From contig NMRA01000649.1 of the NCBI GenBank assembly GCA_002633005.1, forward strand, positions 108,807-172,806: 64,000 bases of DNA, in the 5' to 3' direction. The notes under the pieces are model-generated. The model searched no databases, was not told where the DNA came from, and was given only the letters and a program-made list of their open reading frames with translations. The translations under genes and the position numbers were made by a program. Source of the DNA: Phoronis australis (lineage: Eukaryota > Phoronida > Phoronidae). How positions within the stretch are numbered: the stretch's first letter is position 1; each line of letters opens with the position of its first letter. Positions 41,866 to 52,596 of this stretch are shown in pieces.

Positions 41866-44153
41866 ATGAAGGGAAAAATGTCTCTGTTTTTTAATCACGT
41901 AGCAATTACCTTCTATCAACAGGAATCGCAAGGAATGTGCAAGTTATCAAGCTGTTATCCAATGAAGACAAGTTTATGTTACCGTTCCTCGCGTAACATA
42001 TGCATCTATCTTACACTAATTGCATTAGTTGTACTGGGTTGCGGAGCAACTACCGGAGGTTTGGTTTGGGGACTTGATGACAAAAGCAACACGACAGGAA
42101 ATGGAAGCGCAACAAGCTTACCAACTCAGATATATGTGATGTCGGGTTTTGGCGGATTTGTCGGTATAGTCATCCTATTTGCCTTGATTAAGTATTGCTG
42201 TATCAGTGAGCACAAGGTGTTTGACGAATTCTTCAAATTATTATTATTGGTATTCTTCAAACGACCACCTCAGCAACGACGCTCCACGGACGACAAAGCA
42301 ACACTAAGCAACTTAAAAGTGATTGAAGCTCGTTTCAACGCTTGGGAGTTCGCTGGTTCTGACCTTCTGTGGGCTGGTATTGTTACAAACATCTGTAATG
42401 TTGTAGAACAAGAATTCGGTTTCTGGAAAACTAGAATGTACCGCTTCGTTGAAGGCGAAGCCACTGAGAACATTGAGCGTTTGGATGAGGGCGAAGCCAC
42501 CAAGAACACTAACCGTATCGTTGAAGGCGAAGCCACCGAGGGTACTGACGGTTTTGTTAAAGGCCATGCCACCGAGGGCACTGAGAGTTTCGTTGAAGGC
42601 GAAGCCACCGAGGGCACTGAGAGTTTTGTTGAAGGCGAAGCCACCGAGGGCACTGACGGTTTTGTTGAAGGCGAGGCCACCGAGGACACTGAGCAAAGCA
42701 GAGTAGACAAGTGTTGCTCTAGTTCATGCTGTGTCGGGTTCGGGACTGCTCACAGGTATAGCCAGGTACCCACCCGCATGGACGACAACATGACACCCAG
42801 TGAACAACCAAGCTCTGAAAGTGCCTCAAGCAGAGTTTTGGTAGAGCGGCAGTCCTGTTTGGGGATATCCTGTTACTTTACCTTTTTTTCATAATTACTA
42901 TATTGATTTTTTCAATAATAGTAATTATTTATTATACCCAAACAACACCCCCAGCCACACGCGAACAAATCCTATTTGGTACAGCAATTGTGGGTTTGAT
43001 TGCGGCTTTAATAACGATAATAAAAACAACCGTGGGTTTGGCTAGCTCCTTTTGCCAATCTGAGGCAGAACGAATAATGCGGATGAAAGGGCATTTGACT
43101 CGTTCAAATTTTGACGCGGAATTAGGATTTATGAACAGGGTCAAGTTAGAAATGTATTATATCAAAGATTTCATTAGATATATGGAATTCATTTACCAGA
43201 AAAAATATCGCTTACTTATAATCATTGACGATCTTGACAGAGTGGAAAAAGACCAAATTGTTAAAATTCTGGATGCAGTTAATATCTTGTTTTCCGATAG
43301 CACTCTGCCCTTCATTTCCTTTGTTGCAATTGATCCGCAGATTGTCGTGAAAGCTATCGAGACATCATACCACAAAGTGCTATTAGATGCTAATATTAAC
43401 GGGCACGAATATCTGAAGAAAATTATTCAACTTCCTTTTTACTTACCCCTGCCTGATGACGAGCAAATCATACAGTACGTTGAATCCATGGTGGAAACAC
43501 AAGAGACCAATAATGGCGTTCCTAAAGATAATAATATTGAATCTGGAAACCCACCTCCTGTAGCGGGGATCAGTGTACAATCCAATCAGGACACGGGTGT
43601 TACTGGACAACCAAATAGTGTTGAGCAAAGAAAAAATGAGAATACCTCGTTGATAAAAGCAATGCAGGGTTTGAAAGACACACGTAAGTTCCTCATACCT
43701 AACGCGCGAAATATCAAACGCATCCGTAACATAGTGATGGTTACGTTTAAACTTGTCATGAAAGGGAAAGAATTCTCCGACGAAGAAATGAAAAAGCTGG
43801 CTAAATGGGTCCTTTTCACAGAGCAGTGGCCATATAGAGCGAGCTGGTTGATACATGTATACAAAACGCATAAAAAGGGTACACAAAACTTTGTGCAGCT
43901 TTTGGAGAAACCTCCACTCACGATATTCCAAGAGCAATGCGAGAAAAAATTGACCAAGCCGTCCGACTGGAAAGCATTACTAAGTCTTGATCACAACCAA
44001 AGGCTGTTCGAACAATTCCTTGAGAATAGTAAGTTTGAAATGAGTGATGTGGAAACTTTCTTGCCTTTCACTGTTAACCTTGACTACACGATCAGGACAA
44101 TAATAGCGAATTCTGAATCGGAGAAAAATGCGGAAAGGATTAGTGAACAATAG
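41866..44153 (+). CDS. KAP-family P-loop NTPase (Kidins220-like), with frame change and coding minisatellite
   Basis: KAP NTPases are membrane proteins whose P-loop domain carries transmembrane helices between Walker A and Walker B. Two frames cover the protein: 41866-42894 and 42819-44153. Segment 1 has helices IYLTLIALVVLGCGATTGG and YVMSGFGGFVGIVILFALI, then the family block FNAWEFAGSDLLWAGIV and a 7-unit repeat. Segment 2 has helices LLLYLFFIITILIFSIIVII and ILFGTAIVGLIAALITIIK, Walker B LLIIIDDLDRV, the block YLKKIIQLPFYLPLP, an NARNIKRIRN sensor-like motif, EQWPYRASWL and FLPFTVNLDYTIR near the end. The frames can be joined by an 89-bp intron (42756-42844, CACAG|GTATAG to GGTAG|AG), or the break is a real frameshift. 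A strong acceptor CTATCAACAG precedes GAA at 41923, so the true 5' part may be an upstream exon. No Walker A is visible. Confidence 0.8.
42445..42696 (+). repeat. 36-bp coding minisatellite (12-residue acidic repeat), seven copies
   Basis: Seven in-frame copies of FVEGEATEGTES-like units, the first FVEGEATENIER and the last FVEGEATEDTEQ. Middle copies are almost identical at DNA level, and the outer ones are diverged. It lies between the FNAWEF block and the third membrane helix, so it should form an acidic flexible loop. Long open frames on the other strand here are a by-product of the repeat. Confidence 0.95.
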
Positions 44154-44555
44154 GAATCGAAAACGTTGGAAAAGCTGGAAAAATCGATCGACACTAAATC
44201 CAGCGGAAACGACAATACCAGACAACAACAGAAATGACAATCAAGTTTAATCACTTTTGAAATTTTTTCATATAAAAACATTTGATTGTACGTAAATCCG
44301 TCTTGCTTTTTGGCAAGATTCTTTGGTGTACATCACCTGCCCTTTACTCACCTGAGTTTGCTAGGTCTTGCTTTTTGGGGAGATTTTCGGTATACAAAAC
44401 ACACCCCAAAGATCAAAAGCACGTCTGTATTGCCAGCGCTGTAATATCTTCTCAGAATCGCTAGTATCCATGGTGCAGGGTACATGTTTACCTTCCAGTG
44501 GCCATGTTTTCGTCTGAAAATGGAAAGATAGACACGTGAACAAAGTGCATAGCAG

Positions 44556-44561
44556 AATAAA
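44556..44561 (+). promoter_or_regulatory. Possible poly(A) signal of the KAP gene
   Basis: AATAAA about 400 bp after the KAP stop codon is the first canonical hexamer downstream. No cleavage-site evidence is available. Confidence 0.4.
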
Positions 44562-45049
44562 AACGATTTTTGTGACTTGTCATTTTCCCAGAATATTTCA
44601 TTTTCCCTCGTGCAGTGACTCATAAGCACCCCACTATTTGGCAATTTTGAGACAAGTGTTTCAAAAAATTTTGGCGAAGTCCCAAGTACAGTGAACCTCA
44701 GCTATTTTCGATGTTAAAACACTAGTTTACTGATTTCCGAGTCTTGGGAATAGCTGGAAATTGTTTTTGTTGAAGATTGAACTTGTATATTTAAATTAAT
44801 ATGGACTCTGAATTTTAAGCTAATACACCGAATTCACTTTGGCTGTCAGCTAAGTATGAATTGACTCATTCCGTGTCCGAAAGTATATACTCGTTGTTAT
44901 TTTAGTGATTTCAACACATCGAAAGTGACAGGAAGTATTTAAGAGAACGTGTACCAAATAACAAAGCTTAGTGAGGGGAAAAGGATAGGCTTAGTTTATG
45001 GTCAGCTGTTTGATTTTGTGTAATGGTGTACTTTACGTTACTGTACATT
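44562..45049. other. Intergenic stretch
   Basis: No gene or repeat is seen between the KAP poly(A) signal and the decayed reverse transcriptase. Confidence 0.35.
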
Positions 45050-45526
45050 TGCGACTTTTATTGATATGCAAAAAGCCTTTCACTGGGTAGATAGAAGTAG
45101 TTTACTTTCTAAAATGTTGGATCTGGACACACATGTAGTTGGGAAGTTTTATGGGGGTGTTGAAAATAAATATGCAGCAACATAATTCTCAGCTAAAATT
45201 AATAATACCTTTACGGACTGGTTTTATACATCCTGTCGGCTCAAACAAGGATACGTTTTATCTCCTACTCTTTTTAGCACTATTTATGAATGATTCCTGT
45301 TGCTGCTGATAATTTTCCAGGTTTATTATATGCTGATGATATAGTAGCTGAGAGCGAAGAAAATTTACGGGGTGTATTGAATATAGTTGACAAATGGTGC
45401 TCTAAATGGAGGCTAATTGTTAATCAGAAGAAAACTAATACTATCTCTTCAGATCCAAGCATGTCTGATTTCGTGCAGAAAGCTGTGAAATTAAATTGCT
45501 TACCATTATGCAAAAACTGTTATTAG
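45050..45526 (+). pseudogene. Decayed non-LTR retrotransposon reverse transcriptase
   Basis: In one frame FIDMQKAFHWVDR (RT motif A) is followed, past one stop, by RLKQGYVLSPTLF (motif B). After a frameshift the YADD catalytic motif appears at 45329-45340 with DIVAESEENLRGVL and WRLIVNQKKT. In-frame stops and the frame change mean it is inactive. The motif spacing fits LINE-type RT; the clade cannot be settled from this fragment. Confidence 0.88.
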
Positions 45527-45718
45527 GAAAACTGCATTCTTCATTAGAATTATTATTAGGAACGGAAAAATTAAGTTTATGTTCGATCACTGTATTTGGA
45601 TTTTCATGTATCCAAAGTGACTTATAAGCCCTGCAGTGTACTGGGTGTTCCTGTTTTGTTACGTACTTATTGTTTTAATCCATATGTACGACCACATGTC
45701 GCTATAATAAAAAATAAC

Positions 45719-45750
45719 TTACCTACCTACTTACCTACCTACCTACCTAC
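45719..45750 (+). repeat. (ACCT)n microsatellite
   Basis: About eight TACC/ACCT units follow AATAAAAAATAACT, about 190 bp after the last open frame of the reverse transcriptase. It may be the simple-repeat tail of the LINE. Confidence 0.85.
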
Positions 45751-46386
45751 TTTATTTACTTATTGTTTTGATTTTGTAATCTTAGGATTGTACCAATCGT
45801 ACTTTTTCATTGCCCAGCTCAGATAAGCGCAATGCTGAAGATATATACAACGATAAAGCCGTTGAAGTAATTTAAAAAGTTGTAATTGGTTAGTCATTAA
45901 TATCTAGACTGATTGTAAGATTTTTTGTGAAATTTCTTTGTGATTGTTTGTTTTGCTATACACAGATGGTCTATGAAGGAGACTGCAAGGCCATCATGTT
46001 TGTTTCAGTGCTATATCTAATGTATCAGTTTAGGATGTAGTTGGTGTGAATGAAAATGATTAGTATAGTCAGTGTGGGGTTTTGTGAATAAATATATAGC
46101 ATTTGAAGTGCATACCATGGTCTATGTTGTATCGGGTGAGACTGTTGAGCTCGGTATCAAGCGGAATGCAAGGACTGATTTGTCTTGCATGAAATTCATT
46201 CAGCCACATCAAGGCTTGTGTGATCGCTCGCGGTCATTTTTGGAAAAATCAAGTAATCGAATGTCAAAAATTCTCAAACTATTCGTCGTCATGCGTTATG
46301 GTTTGCCAATAATAAACTTTAAGTTTTTGTCACTTCTGCTACTAAATCTGGCTTTGAAGTTGTCGCCGTACGTTGATGTAAATGGC

Positions 46387-48363
46387 TTCCACAGGCTCGA
46401 ATAGTCACAACGGCTCCACTTGACGCAACTTCGGATTTGTGATGACCCGGCTGAGCACTTGCAGCTAAAATCTTACAATTTTCTCCCGACAGATTTGTGA
46501 CTGACAATATGTACTTGTACTATGCTACATATACAGTCACATCAGGGGAGGCTTGGGTTCCACAATTTTTCGAAATGGTCATGGTCAATTTTCATAGAAT
46601 TAAACAACAAAGGACACATTAAATGTTGTAAGAAATAACTTGAAATAAATTTTATTTTTGTTTAATTTTATTAAGCGCTCAGCTGAACATACACTAAGAT
46701 GCACACACGAGCGCATACAACCGTGGCTATATAGTATGAAGCAATTGCTCAACCTTGAAACATATGAAAAATAGTGGCCCATCAGTTTAAGGCTATTTTC
46801 TAACAGAAGATACGATATTTACCCAAACCTATGAGCGAGTTCAATTTTCTAGGTTCTGATAATTTTCCAATACTACTACTTAATGACGCATATACTTAAT
46901 CATGTAACCATTGCGGCAGCGATGACCAGAAATGACGGACGACAAAATTTGTATAGTTGTGACCTAATGATTACAATTGATACAAAAATGTATTAATGCG
47001 TAAAAGTCTGAAATAAGCGCTTCTGGTACCACTTAAAACGTGTACCGAGTGGAAATTTACATGACAACCGTGAGCTTCTGTCCACCAGTCATTAGATGGA
47101 TTGGTGAGGACCAAGTCATAATTTGCCTCAAAATTTCGATTTTGCGCACAATTGATTGACTATCGTATACAAATTTGATCGTCTTGTTGCCAAAGTGTCT
47201 GTGAAACAATTGTGGAATATTTGGCAAAGTAAACATGTAAGTCTCGCCTTTGCTATCTTGAAGATATGTACGTAATGATTTTCTCAAACCAAAAAAAATA
47301 TGTGAATGATGGATAAAATCGTGCATCTTACCAAAAGCTTCATAAATCATAAGATTTCCGTTATTGTCAAAACAAGAGCAACGCGGAGCATTGAAATGTG
47401 ACAATGACTACACCGCAAATGGAACTGGCTTCTAGGGGTATTGAATTAGTATCATATAATGGTCATTGGACGGCGCAGAGTTCGTCGAAGCCGTTCAAAG
47501 CGGAAAAGCGTCATCCTCTCCAGAATAAAAAAACTCATTGCTAAATTTCATGAAGAATCGTAAAAAATGCGAATATTACAGATAAGCGAATGTGAAAAAA
47601 TGCCTTGAGACGAAGCGTAAGTCCAGGGGATCTGTCCAATTGTTGTCAATTTAATAGAAATACACTTGCCTGACTTCCACACACTTGTCAATTTTCATAA
47701 TGATCCCCTTAGCGGTTTGGCCTAAACATATGAAATGTGCAAACATTTACCTATGTGAATCTATTCTAATCACAAAGCTTCAGGCACACATTTGCAGAAA
47801 TGTCCTGCTTAACTGTATTGTAGTATCGTGCGTCAGTCCTGAGTGAAAAATATTTAAGAGCTTAATTATACACTTGCAGGGAGAATACCTAGTCTAATGT
47901 AACTACGATACTTTTGTTGCCATTGTCACAAATTTGCCCCGACCTAAGGGGGTCACATTTTTACACAGCAATAGCGCTGTTAATGCATGGACTTGTTCTA
48001 ATAAGTTTGTCAATTCAATGGTATTCTATTACATCATAGTCCAGTGGCGGATCTATGATATCTTAAGGGGGCAACATTTTGTCTCACAAACAATCGCGCA
48101 ATACACAATTATAGAAGCGCCTCTAAAAACAACAATTTTCAAAGCAAAAAAAAAACACTGAGAACGTGTCAAACTGGAAAAACTTTAAATGCCACTGCCG
48201 GTCGCCTGGGATTTCATGCAAATATCGACCTGATGCGCCATTACTTAGCCCTGGGAGTAATATACACTTTTGATATTGGTCCTAGCTTAGCCACAGTTCC
48301 GTTACGATTACGCCGGTTGTATGGAATGGACACTTGAAATCGGGTCTGAGCTCTCCCCCCCCG

Positions 48364-48437
<74 letters not shown>

Positions 48438-48610
48438 AAGCTGCTCACATTATTAAATCTTGTTTCAACAGTATAATTTTGATTACCGTGGTTAATTAAT
48501 AAACTCAATATTTGCTCACAATCTTGGTGTTTTTTATGGCACCCAAGGGTCCGCCTATGAAGTTAGTGATGAAAACAACTTCTGTCGGGAGAGACTGAGA
48601 TTTCAAATGC
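46387..48610. mobile_element. Unclassified 2.2-kb repeated element, copy A
   Basis: It begins TTCCACAGGCTCGA and ends near TTTCAAATGC. It is highly similar to 52597-54683 throughout, while both outer flanks are unrelated, so it behaves like an inserted element. It carries a minus-strand open frame (47404-47057, ending LMTGGQKLTVV) and an overlapping plus-strand frame starting 47401. Many amino-acid changes between copies argue against constraint. A nested segment with GTGGCGGATCTA and TCCGCCTATG ends lies at about 48042-48560. No terminal inverted repeat or target duplication was found. Confidence 0.8.
48364..48432 (+). repeat. (CA)n microsatellite
   Basis: A nearly pure run of about 34 CA units follows a short poly-C tract. 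In copy B of the element, this site is replaced by a single N at 54538 with about 170 bp missing. Confidence 0.97.
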
Positions 48611-48808
48611 CCAGCGTGTGTGTGGAGTTCCGGGTTATGTAATCTGCGCATTATTTCAGTTTGGAGGACATTTTTAAAACCAATTAGCCGCTCTTTCTAA
48701 AAAACATATGATTTATTTCACTTACTGTACAAGATCGTTCTCATCTTGTTGTTAAGAAACGATTTCCAGCTGCGAAGCACCGGCTAAGTCTTCACTGCTC
48801 GTGACCTG

Positions 48809-48966
48809 GGTAGAGTTCAGTAGCTGTCTCGCGGCCAGTAGAAAAATCTAGACAAAATCACGTTTTCTCACTTAAAATACACGGTAATATCTTATGTAAT
48901 CTCGCAAAATCTTGATTTTTAGCGAGATTCTTGCGTAGGTCCTAGCGTTATTGAACTCTACCCACA
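48809..48966. mobile_element. Possible short MITE with GGGTAGAGTTCA termini
   Basis: CTGGGTAGAGTTCAGTA at the left is inverted as TTGAACTCTACCC at the right, about 150 bp apart. Inside, AATCTCGC pairs with GCGAGATT. A related fragment occurs at 20639-20676. The right terminus overlaps the strong hairpin at 48959-49007. Confidence 0.5.
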
Positions 48967-49007
48967 CCCATGGGTTAGTTTCTGAAACTAAATCATGGGT
49001 GTGGGTG
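48959..49007. repeat. Near-perfect ~24-bp stem hairpin
   Basis: CACCCATGGGTTAGTTTC is followed almost at once by GAAACTAAATCATGGGTGTG, so CTACCCACACCCATG pairs with CATGGGTGTGGGTG with only a couple of mismatches and a tiny loop. Confidence 0.85.
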
Positions 49008-50898
49008 AATGGCATTCATCAACGCTGCGGTGAGCGACAATCACGGACAGCACTGGGGAATTTAAGCACATAAGTTCAATTCGAGAAAGAAAAGGACGTT
49101 GCTTTGGAAGGGAAAATACTCCTCTGAAGATCTACGTAACATCGGAAGTCGGGTTTTCATGGATAAATATGATTCCAAATTATTGAGTGGCTGTAAACGG
49201 CTGCATCCTATCGAAAACAGATGAATCTTGAACTGAACTTACATGAGGTATAATTTGGCAGGCATAACGCGGAACATGTTAATTGGGTAATACCGGTGTG
49301 TTTGGTCAAATATCATACAGTGCTGATCGAATCCAGCTTCCCGTCGAACGCACTTCAGCCTTAGTCAGGCCTCGGGTGACCTTCAACCGGAGTGAGGTCG
49401 GGCTTCGCCCGGACGCGTTCTGGACTCGGTTGGGTTGTGACTCAACCTAAGACTGTCCTAGGTTGGACTCGGTTGGACTGCGGTTATTGAGTCATTAAAT
49501 GTCCGGGGGGGTTACCCCTGCATATGCTACCACTGATCGCTGAACCTGCACTCATGGCTTGATTTCCTCGCAGGTTTTTGTCAAGGTTGTGCTTTTGTGT
49601 CGAATATGTTTCTTAATTACAATGAGTGCTAGGATTTTCGGGGGAGGAATTAAATTAGACTTGGCATTTGACGACGGGAACGGTCGCAAAATTGATGGCG
49701 AAAGGTTGAAGGACAGACTGCGAGTGGCATGACTACGGCACCATACAATTCGTAATGGCGAAGGGGGAGGAAAAGACTGCAAGTGGTATGACTGCCGCGT
49801 GATTCTCTTCGGAGTTCGTGGTATCAATATTAGCTGTGCGGATTTCATTCGATCCAGTGGTGTAGAGGTGATAGTTATTTAACATATTGTCGACGAGCGA
49901 CAAATAAATCACGTCTTGACGCTACTGAATGGAAGTGACTCAGAATCTTTTAAAAACTGAAGTATCCCCACAATTTTACAATGCAGTACGTGACCCCTTG
50001 CAGTAGTCCATGAGGCCATTGATAAATTATGCCTCGTTTATAGCTTACTGTTTTGTGTTCATTTTGCCTTTTGACACCATATTAAAGTTGTAGACTACCC
50101 CGGGTTACACAACTGCTTATCAGATTTCGCCGTATAAGTTACAACTAGTGAAAGGGTCATCGATACGCGGCCGCGTTGTGATTTTATTTTTACGTACGCG
50201 CAATGGCGAGGTACAATTGGTGGTTCAGCAATGAGCCCTGAGGCAATCTTCGCACAAAGGAGCTAAGCCAACGCGATCAATACAGGCCGTGACTGGTCCA
50301 TGTGATCTGAAAGAATGTCTCCGTCTTGCTTTCCTTAGCGGCTATACTGAACGATCGTGTTTTGTGTTGGGTCTAGAACGAGTTAGGTGCAATACAGCCA
50401 CTGACGAAATATACTAATAATTTCACGTACGCTGGTCAAAACACAAAAAAAAACTGTTTTAATTAGATGAGAAGCCTTGTCTTACCACAAAAAGTGGTTC
50501 GTTCGTTAGTTACTGATATAGTTTCGTGCTGGCAATAATACAAGTACCGGCCATTGAGATGTGTCGAAAAATATTATAACCGAGGATTTCATAGCGGACT
50601 TGTTATAATTAGAGTGCACTTAGAATTGGTCAGTCACCTGCCATTAGTAATTAACCATTACGTATATCTAAGGGAAAATTGTGTACTAACATACATATGT
50701 ACGAGCCCGGCCGTTCTGTGGAGGCAGTCGTTCAAATGAGGGCGGATAATGTCATTTTGTGTGCGTCTACAGTAGTTTGTACGCTGAATTAAGATCATTG
50801 ATCCTCAGAGTCGTTTGTAAAGAGAGTTGAAGACTTTTTTCGAAGGCATTGCGGGTATGAAACAATGAAAATTTATGTACATGCAAGTTATTTTCACT
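49008..50898. other. Intergenic stretch
   Basis: A CG-rich patch near 49370-49450 contains TCGGGCTTCGCCCGGA, a short hairpin. No gene is supported; the sequence runs into the assembly gap. Confidence 0.35.
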
Positions 50899-51573
50899 NN
50901 NNNNNNNNNNNNNNNNNNNNNNNNNNNNNNNNNNNNNNNNNNNNNNNNNNNNNNNNNNNNNNNNNNNNNNNNNNNNNNNNNNNNNNNNNNNNNNNNNNNN
51001 NNNNNNNNNNNNNNNNNNNNNNNNNNNNNNNNNNNNNNNNNNNNNNNNNNNNNNNNNNNNNNNNNNNNNNNNNNNNNNNNNNNNNNNNNNNNNNNNNNNN
51101 NNNNNNNNNNNNNNNNNNNNNNNNNNNNNNNNNNNNNNNNNNNNNNNNNNNNNNNNNNNNNNNNNNNNNNNNNNNNNNNNNNNNNNNNNNNNNNNNNNNN
51201 NNNNNNNNNNNNNNNNNNNNNNNNNNNNNNNNNNNNNNNNNNNNNNNNNNNNNNNNNNNNNNNNNNNNNNNNNNNNNNNNNNNNNNNNNNNNNNNNNNNN
51301 NNNNNNNNNNNNNNNNNNNNNNNNNNNNNNNNNNNNNNNNNNNNNNNNNNNNNNNNNNNNNNNNNNNNNNNNNNNNNNNNNNNNNNNNNNNNNNNNNNNN
51401 NNNNNNNNNNNNNNNNNNNNNNNNNNNNNNNNNNNNNNNNNNNNNNNNNNNNNNNNNNNNNNNNNNNNNNNNNNNNNNNNNNNNNNNNNNNNNNNNNNNN
51501 NNNNNNNNNNNNNNNNNNNNNNNNNNNNNNNNNNNNNNNNNNNNNNNNNNNNNNNNNNNNNNNNNNNNNNNNN
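50899..51573. other. Assembly gap (675 N)
   Basis: A run of 675 unresolved bases directly abuts the ~190-bp satellite at 51574. The satellite may therefore continue into the gap and be its cause. Confidence 0.99.
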
Positions 51574-52270
51574 CTTAACTTGATTACCTTTGAGAGCCAA
51601 AAAACTAACATCACTGAGGCCGATAATGAAATTCGAAAAATTTTAGTACATACTCAAAACAAAATCGCCTTCAAAATCTACAATTTGTGGAGCACATCTC
51701 CGAAAGTTGGAAAAGTATATATTCATCATGTCTAATGAAAATCTTGAAGACAAAAACACATGGTCTTTAACTTGGTTAACTGTGAGAAGCAAAAAGCTAG
51801 CATGACTGGGGCCAATAATGAAATTCGCACTAATTTTACTACATACTCAAACCAAAATCGCTTTCAAAATCTACAATTTTTGGAGCACATCTGCGAAAAA
51901 TGGTACGGTGCATATTCATCATGTCTAATGAAAGTCTTGGAGACAAGACCACATGTTAATTTGATTACCTTTGAGAGCCAAAAAACTAACATCACTGAGG
52001 CCAATAGCGAAATTTGCAAAAATTTTACAATATATTCAAACCAAAATCACTTTCAAAATCAACATTTGCTAGAGCGCATATGCGAAACTTGAAACAGATC
52101 ATATTCAAATTGTCTAATGAAAGCCTTGAAGACAAAAACAAAAACAAATAATCCTGAACTTGGTTATCTGTGAGAAGCAAAAATCTAGCATAACTGAGGC
52201 CGCAACTGAATCCCAAAAGTATTCTAATACGCAACTGCTTTCAAAATCTACAACTCTGGGAGTCTATAAA
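51574..52270 (-). repeat. ~190-bp satellite, about 3.7 copies
   Basis: Markers recur about 190 bp apart: GAAGACAAAAACACA at 51747, GGAGACAAGACCACA at 51938 and GAAGACAAAAACAAA at 52128. Between them lie TTTGAGAGCCAAAAAACTA, AATGAAATTCG, CAAAATCTACAATTT and TCATGTCTAATGAAA blocks. The reverse complement matches about 61750-62200. Confidence 0.9.
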
Positions 52271-52336
52271 ACTGTACAGAATATTTTTCTCAAAGTGTAT
52301 TGAAAATTTAGGGACCATAAATACATATTTTATTAT

Positions 52337-52445
52337 TTTATTATATACAAGAGCCAAAGAACTGGCATTGTTATGTAGCCGTTTGAAAACACCAGAAGCG
52401 TGTGTGTTGTAACCTTGAAGAAGACTTGTCCATACAGCAACGCAG
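52337..52445 (-). pseudogene. Inverted copy of the 61586-61694 exon, donor site lost
   Basis: 109 nt, the same length as the plus-strand exon at 61586-61694. It keeps the acceptor GTTTCCAG and an open frame (SCVAVWTSLLQGYNTHASGV then NNASSLALVYN). The donor CAA|GTAAGA of the partner is AAA|ATAATA here, so normal splicing would fail. It is either a decayed exon or part of a gene with a different exon end. Confidence 0.7.
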
Positions 52446-52596
52446 CTGGAAACGAAAAACATCAGAAGTTAAACAGTACACAAGAAATCAGCATAATATC
52501 TTATTATGAATTTCTGATAATGGAACAACTTCACACTTCTCTTGAAAGAGGCAAGTGATTGCTCGTCAACAATTGCTAACGTGTAGTAGATCAAAG

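Noticed and set aside
42270-42710. Long minus-strand ORFs over the KAP gene
   Set aside because: They exist because the 36-bp repeat lacks stops in several frames. The plus strand carries the conserved KAP motifs.
50767-51735. Several 237-286-codon ORFs across the N run
   Set aside because: Their length comes from undetermined bases in the assembly gap, and flanking residues show no homology.
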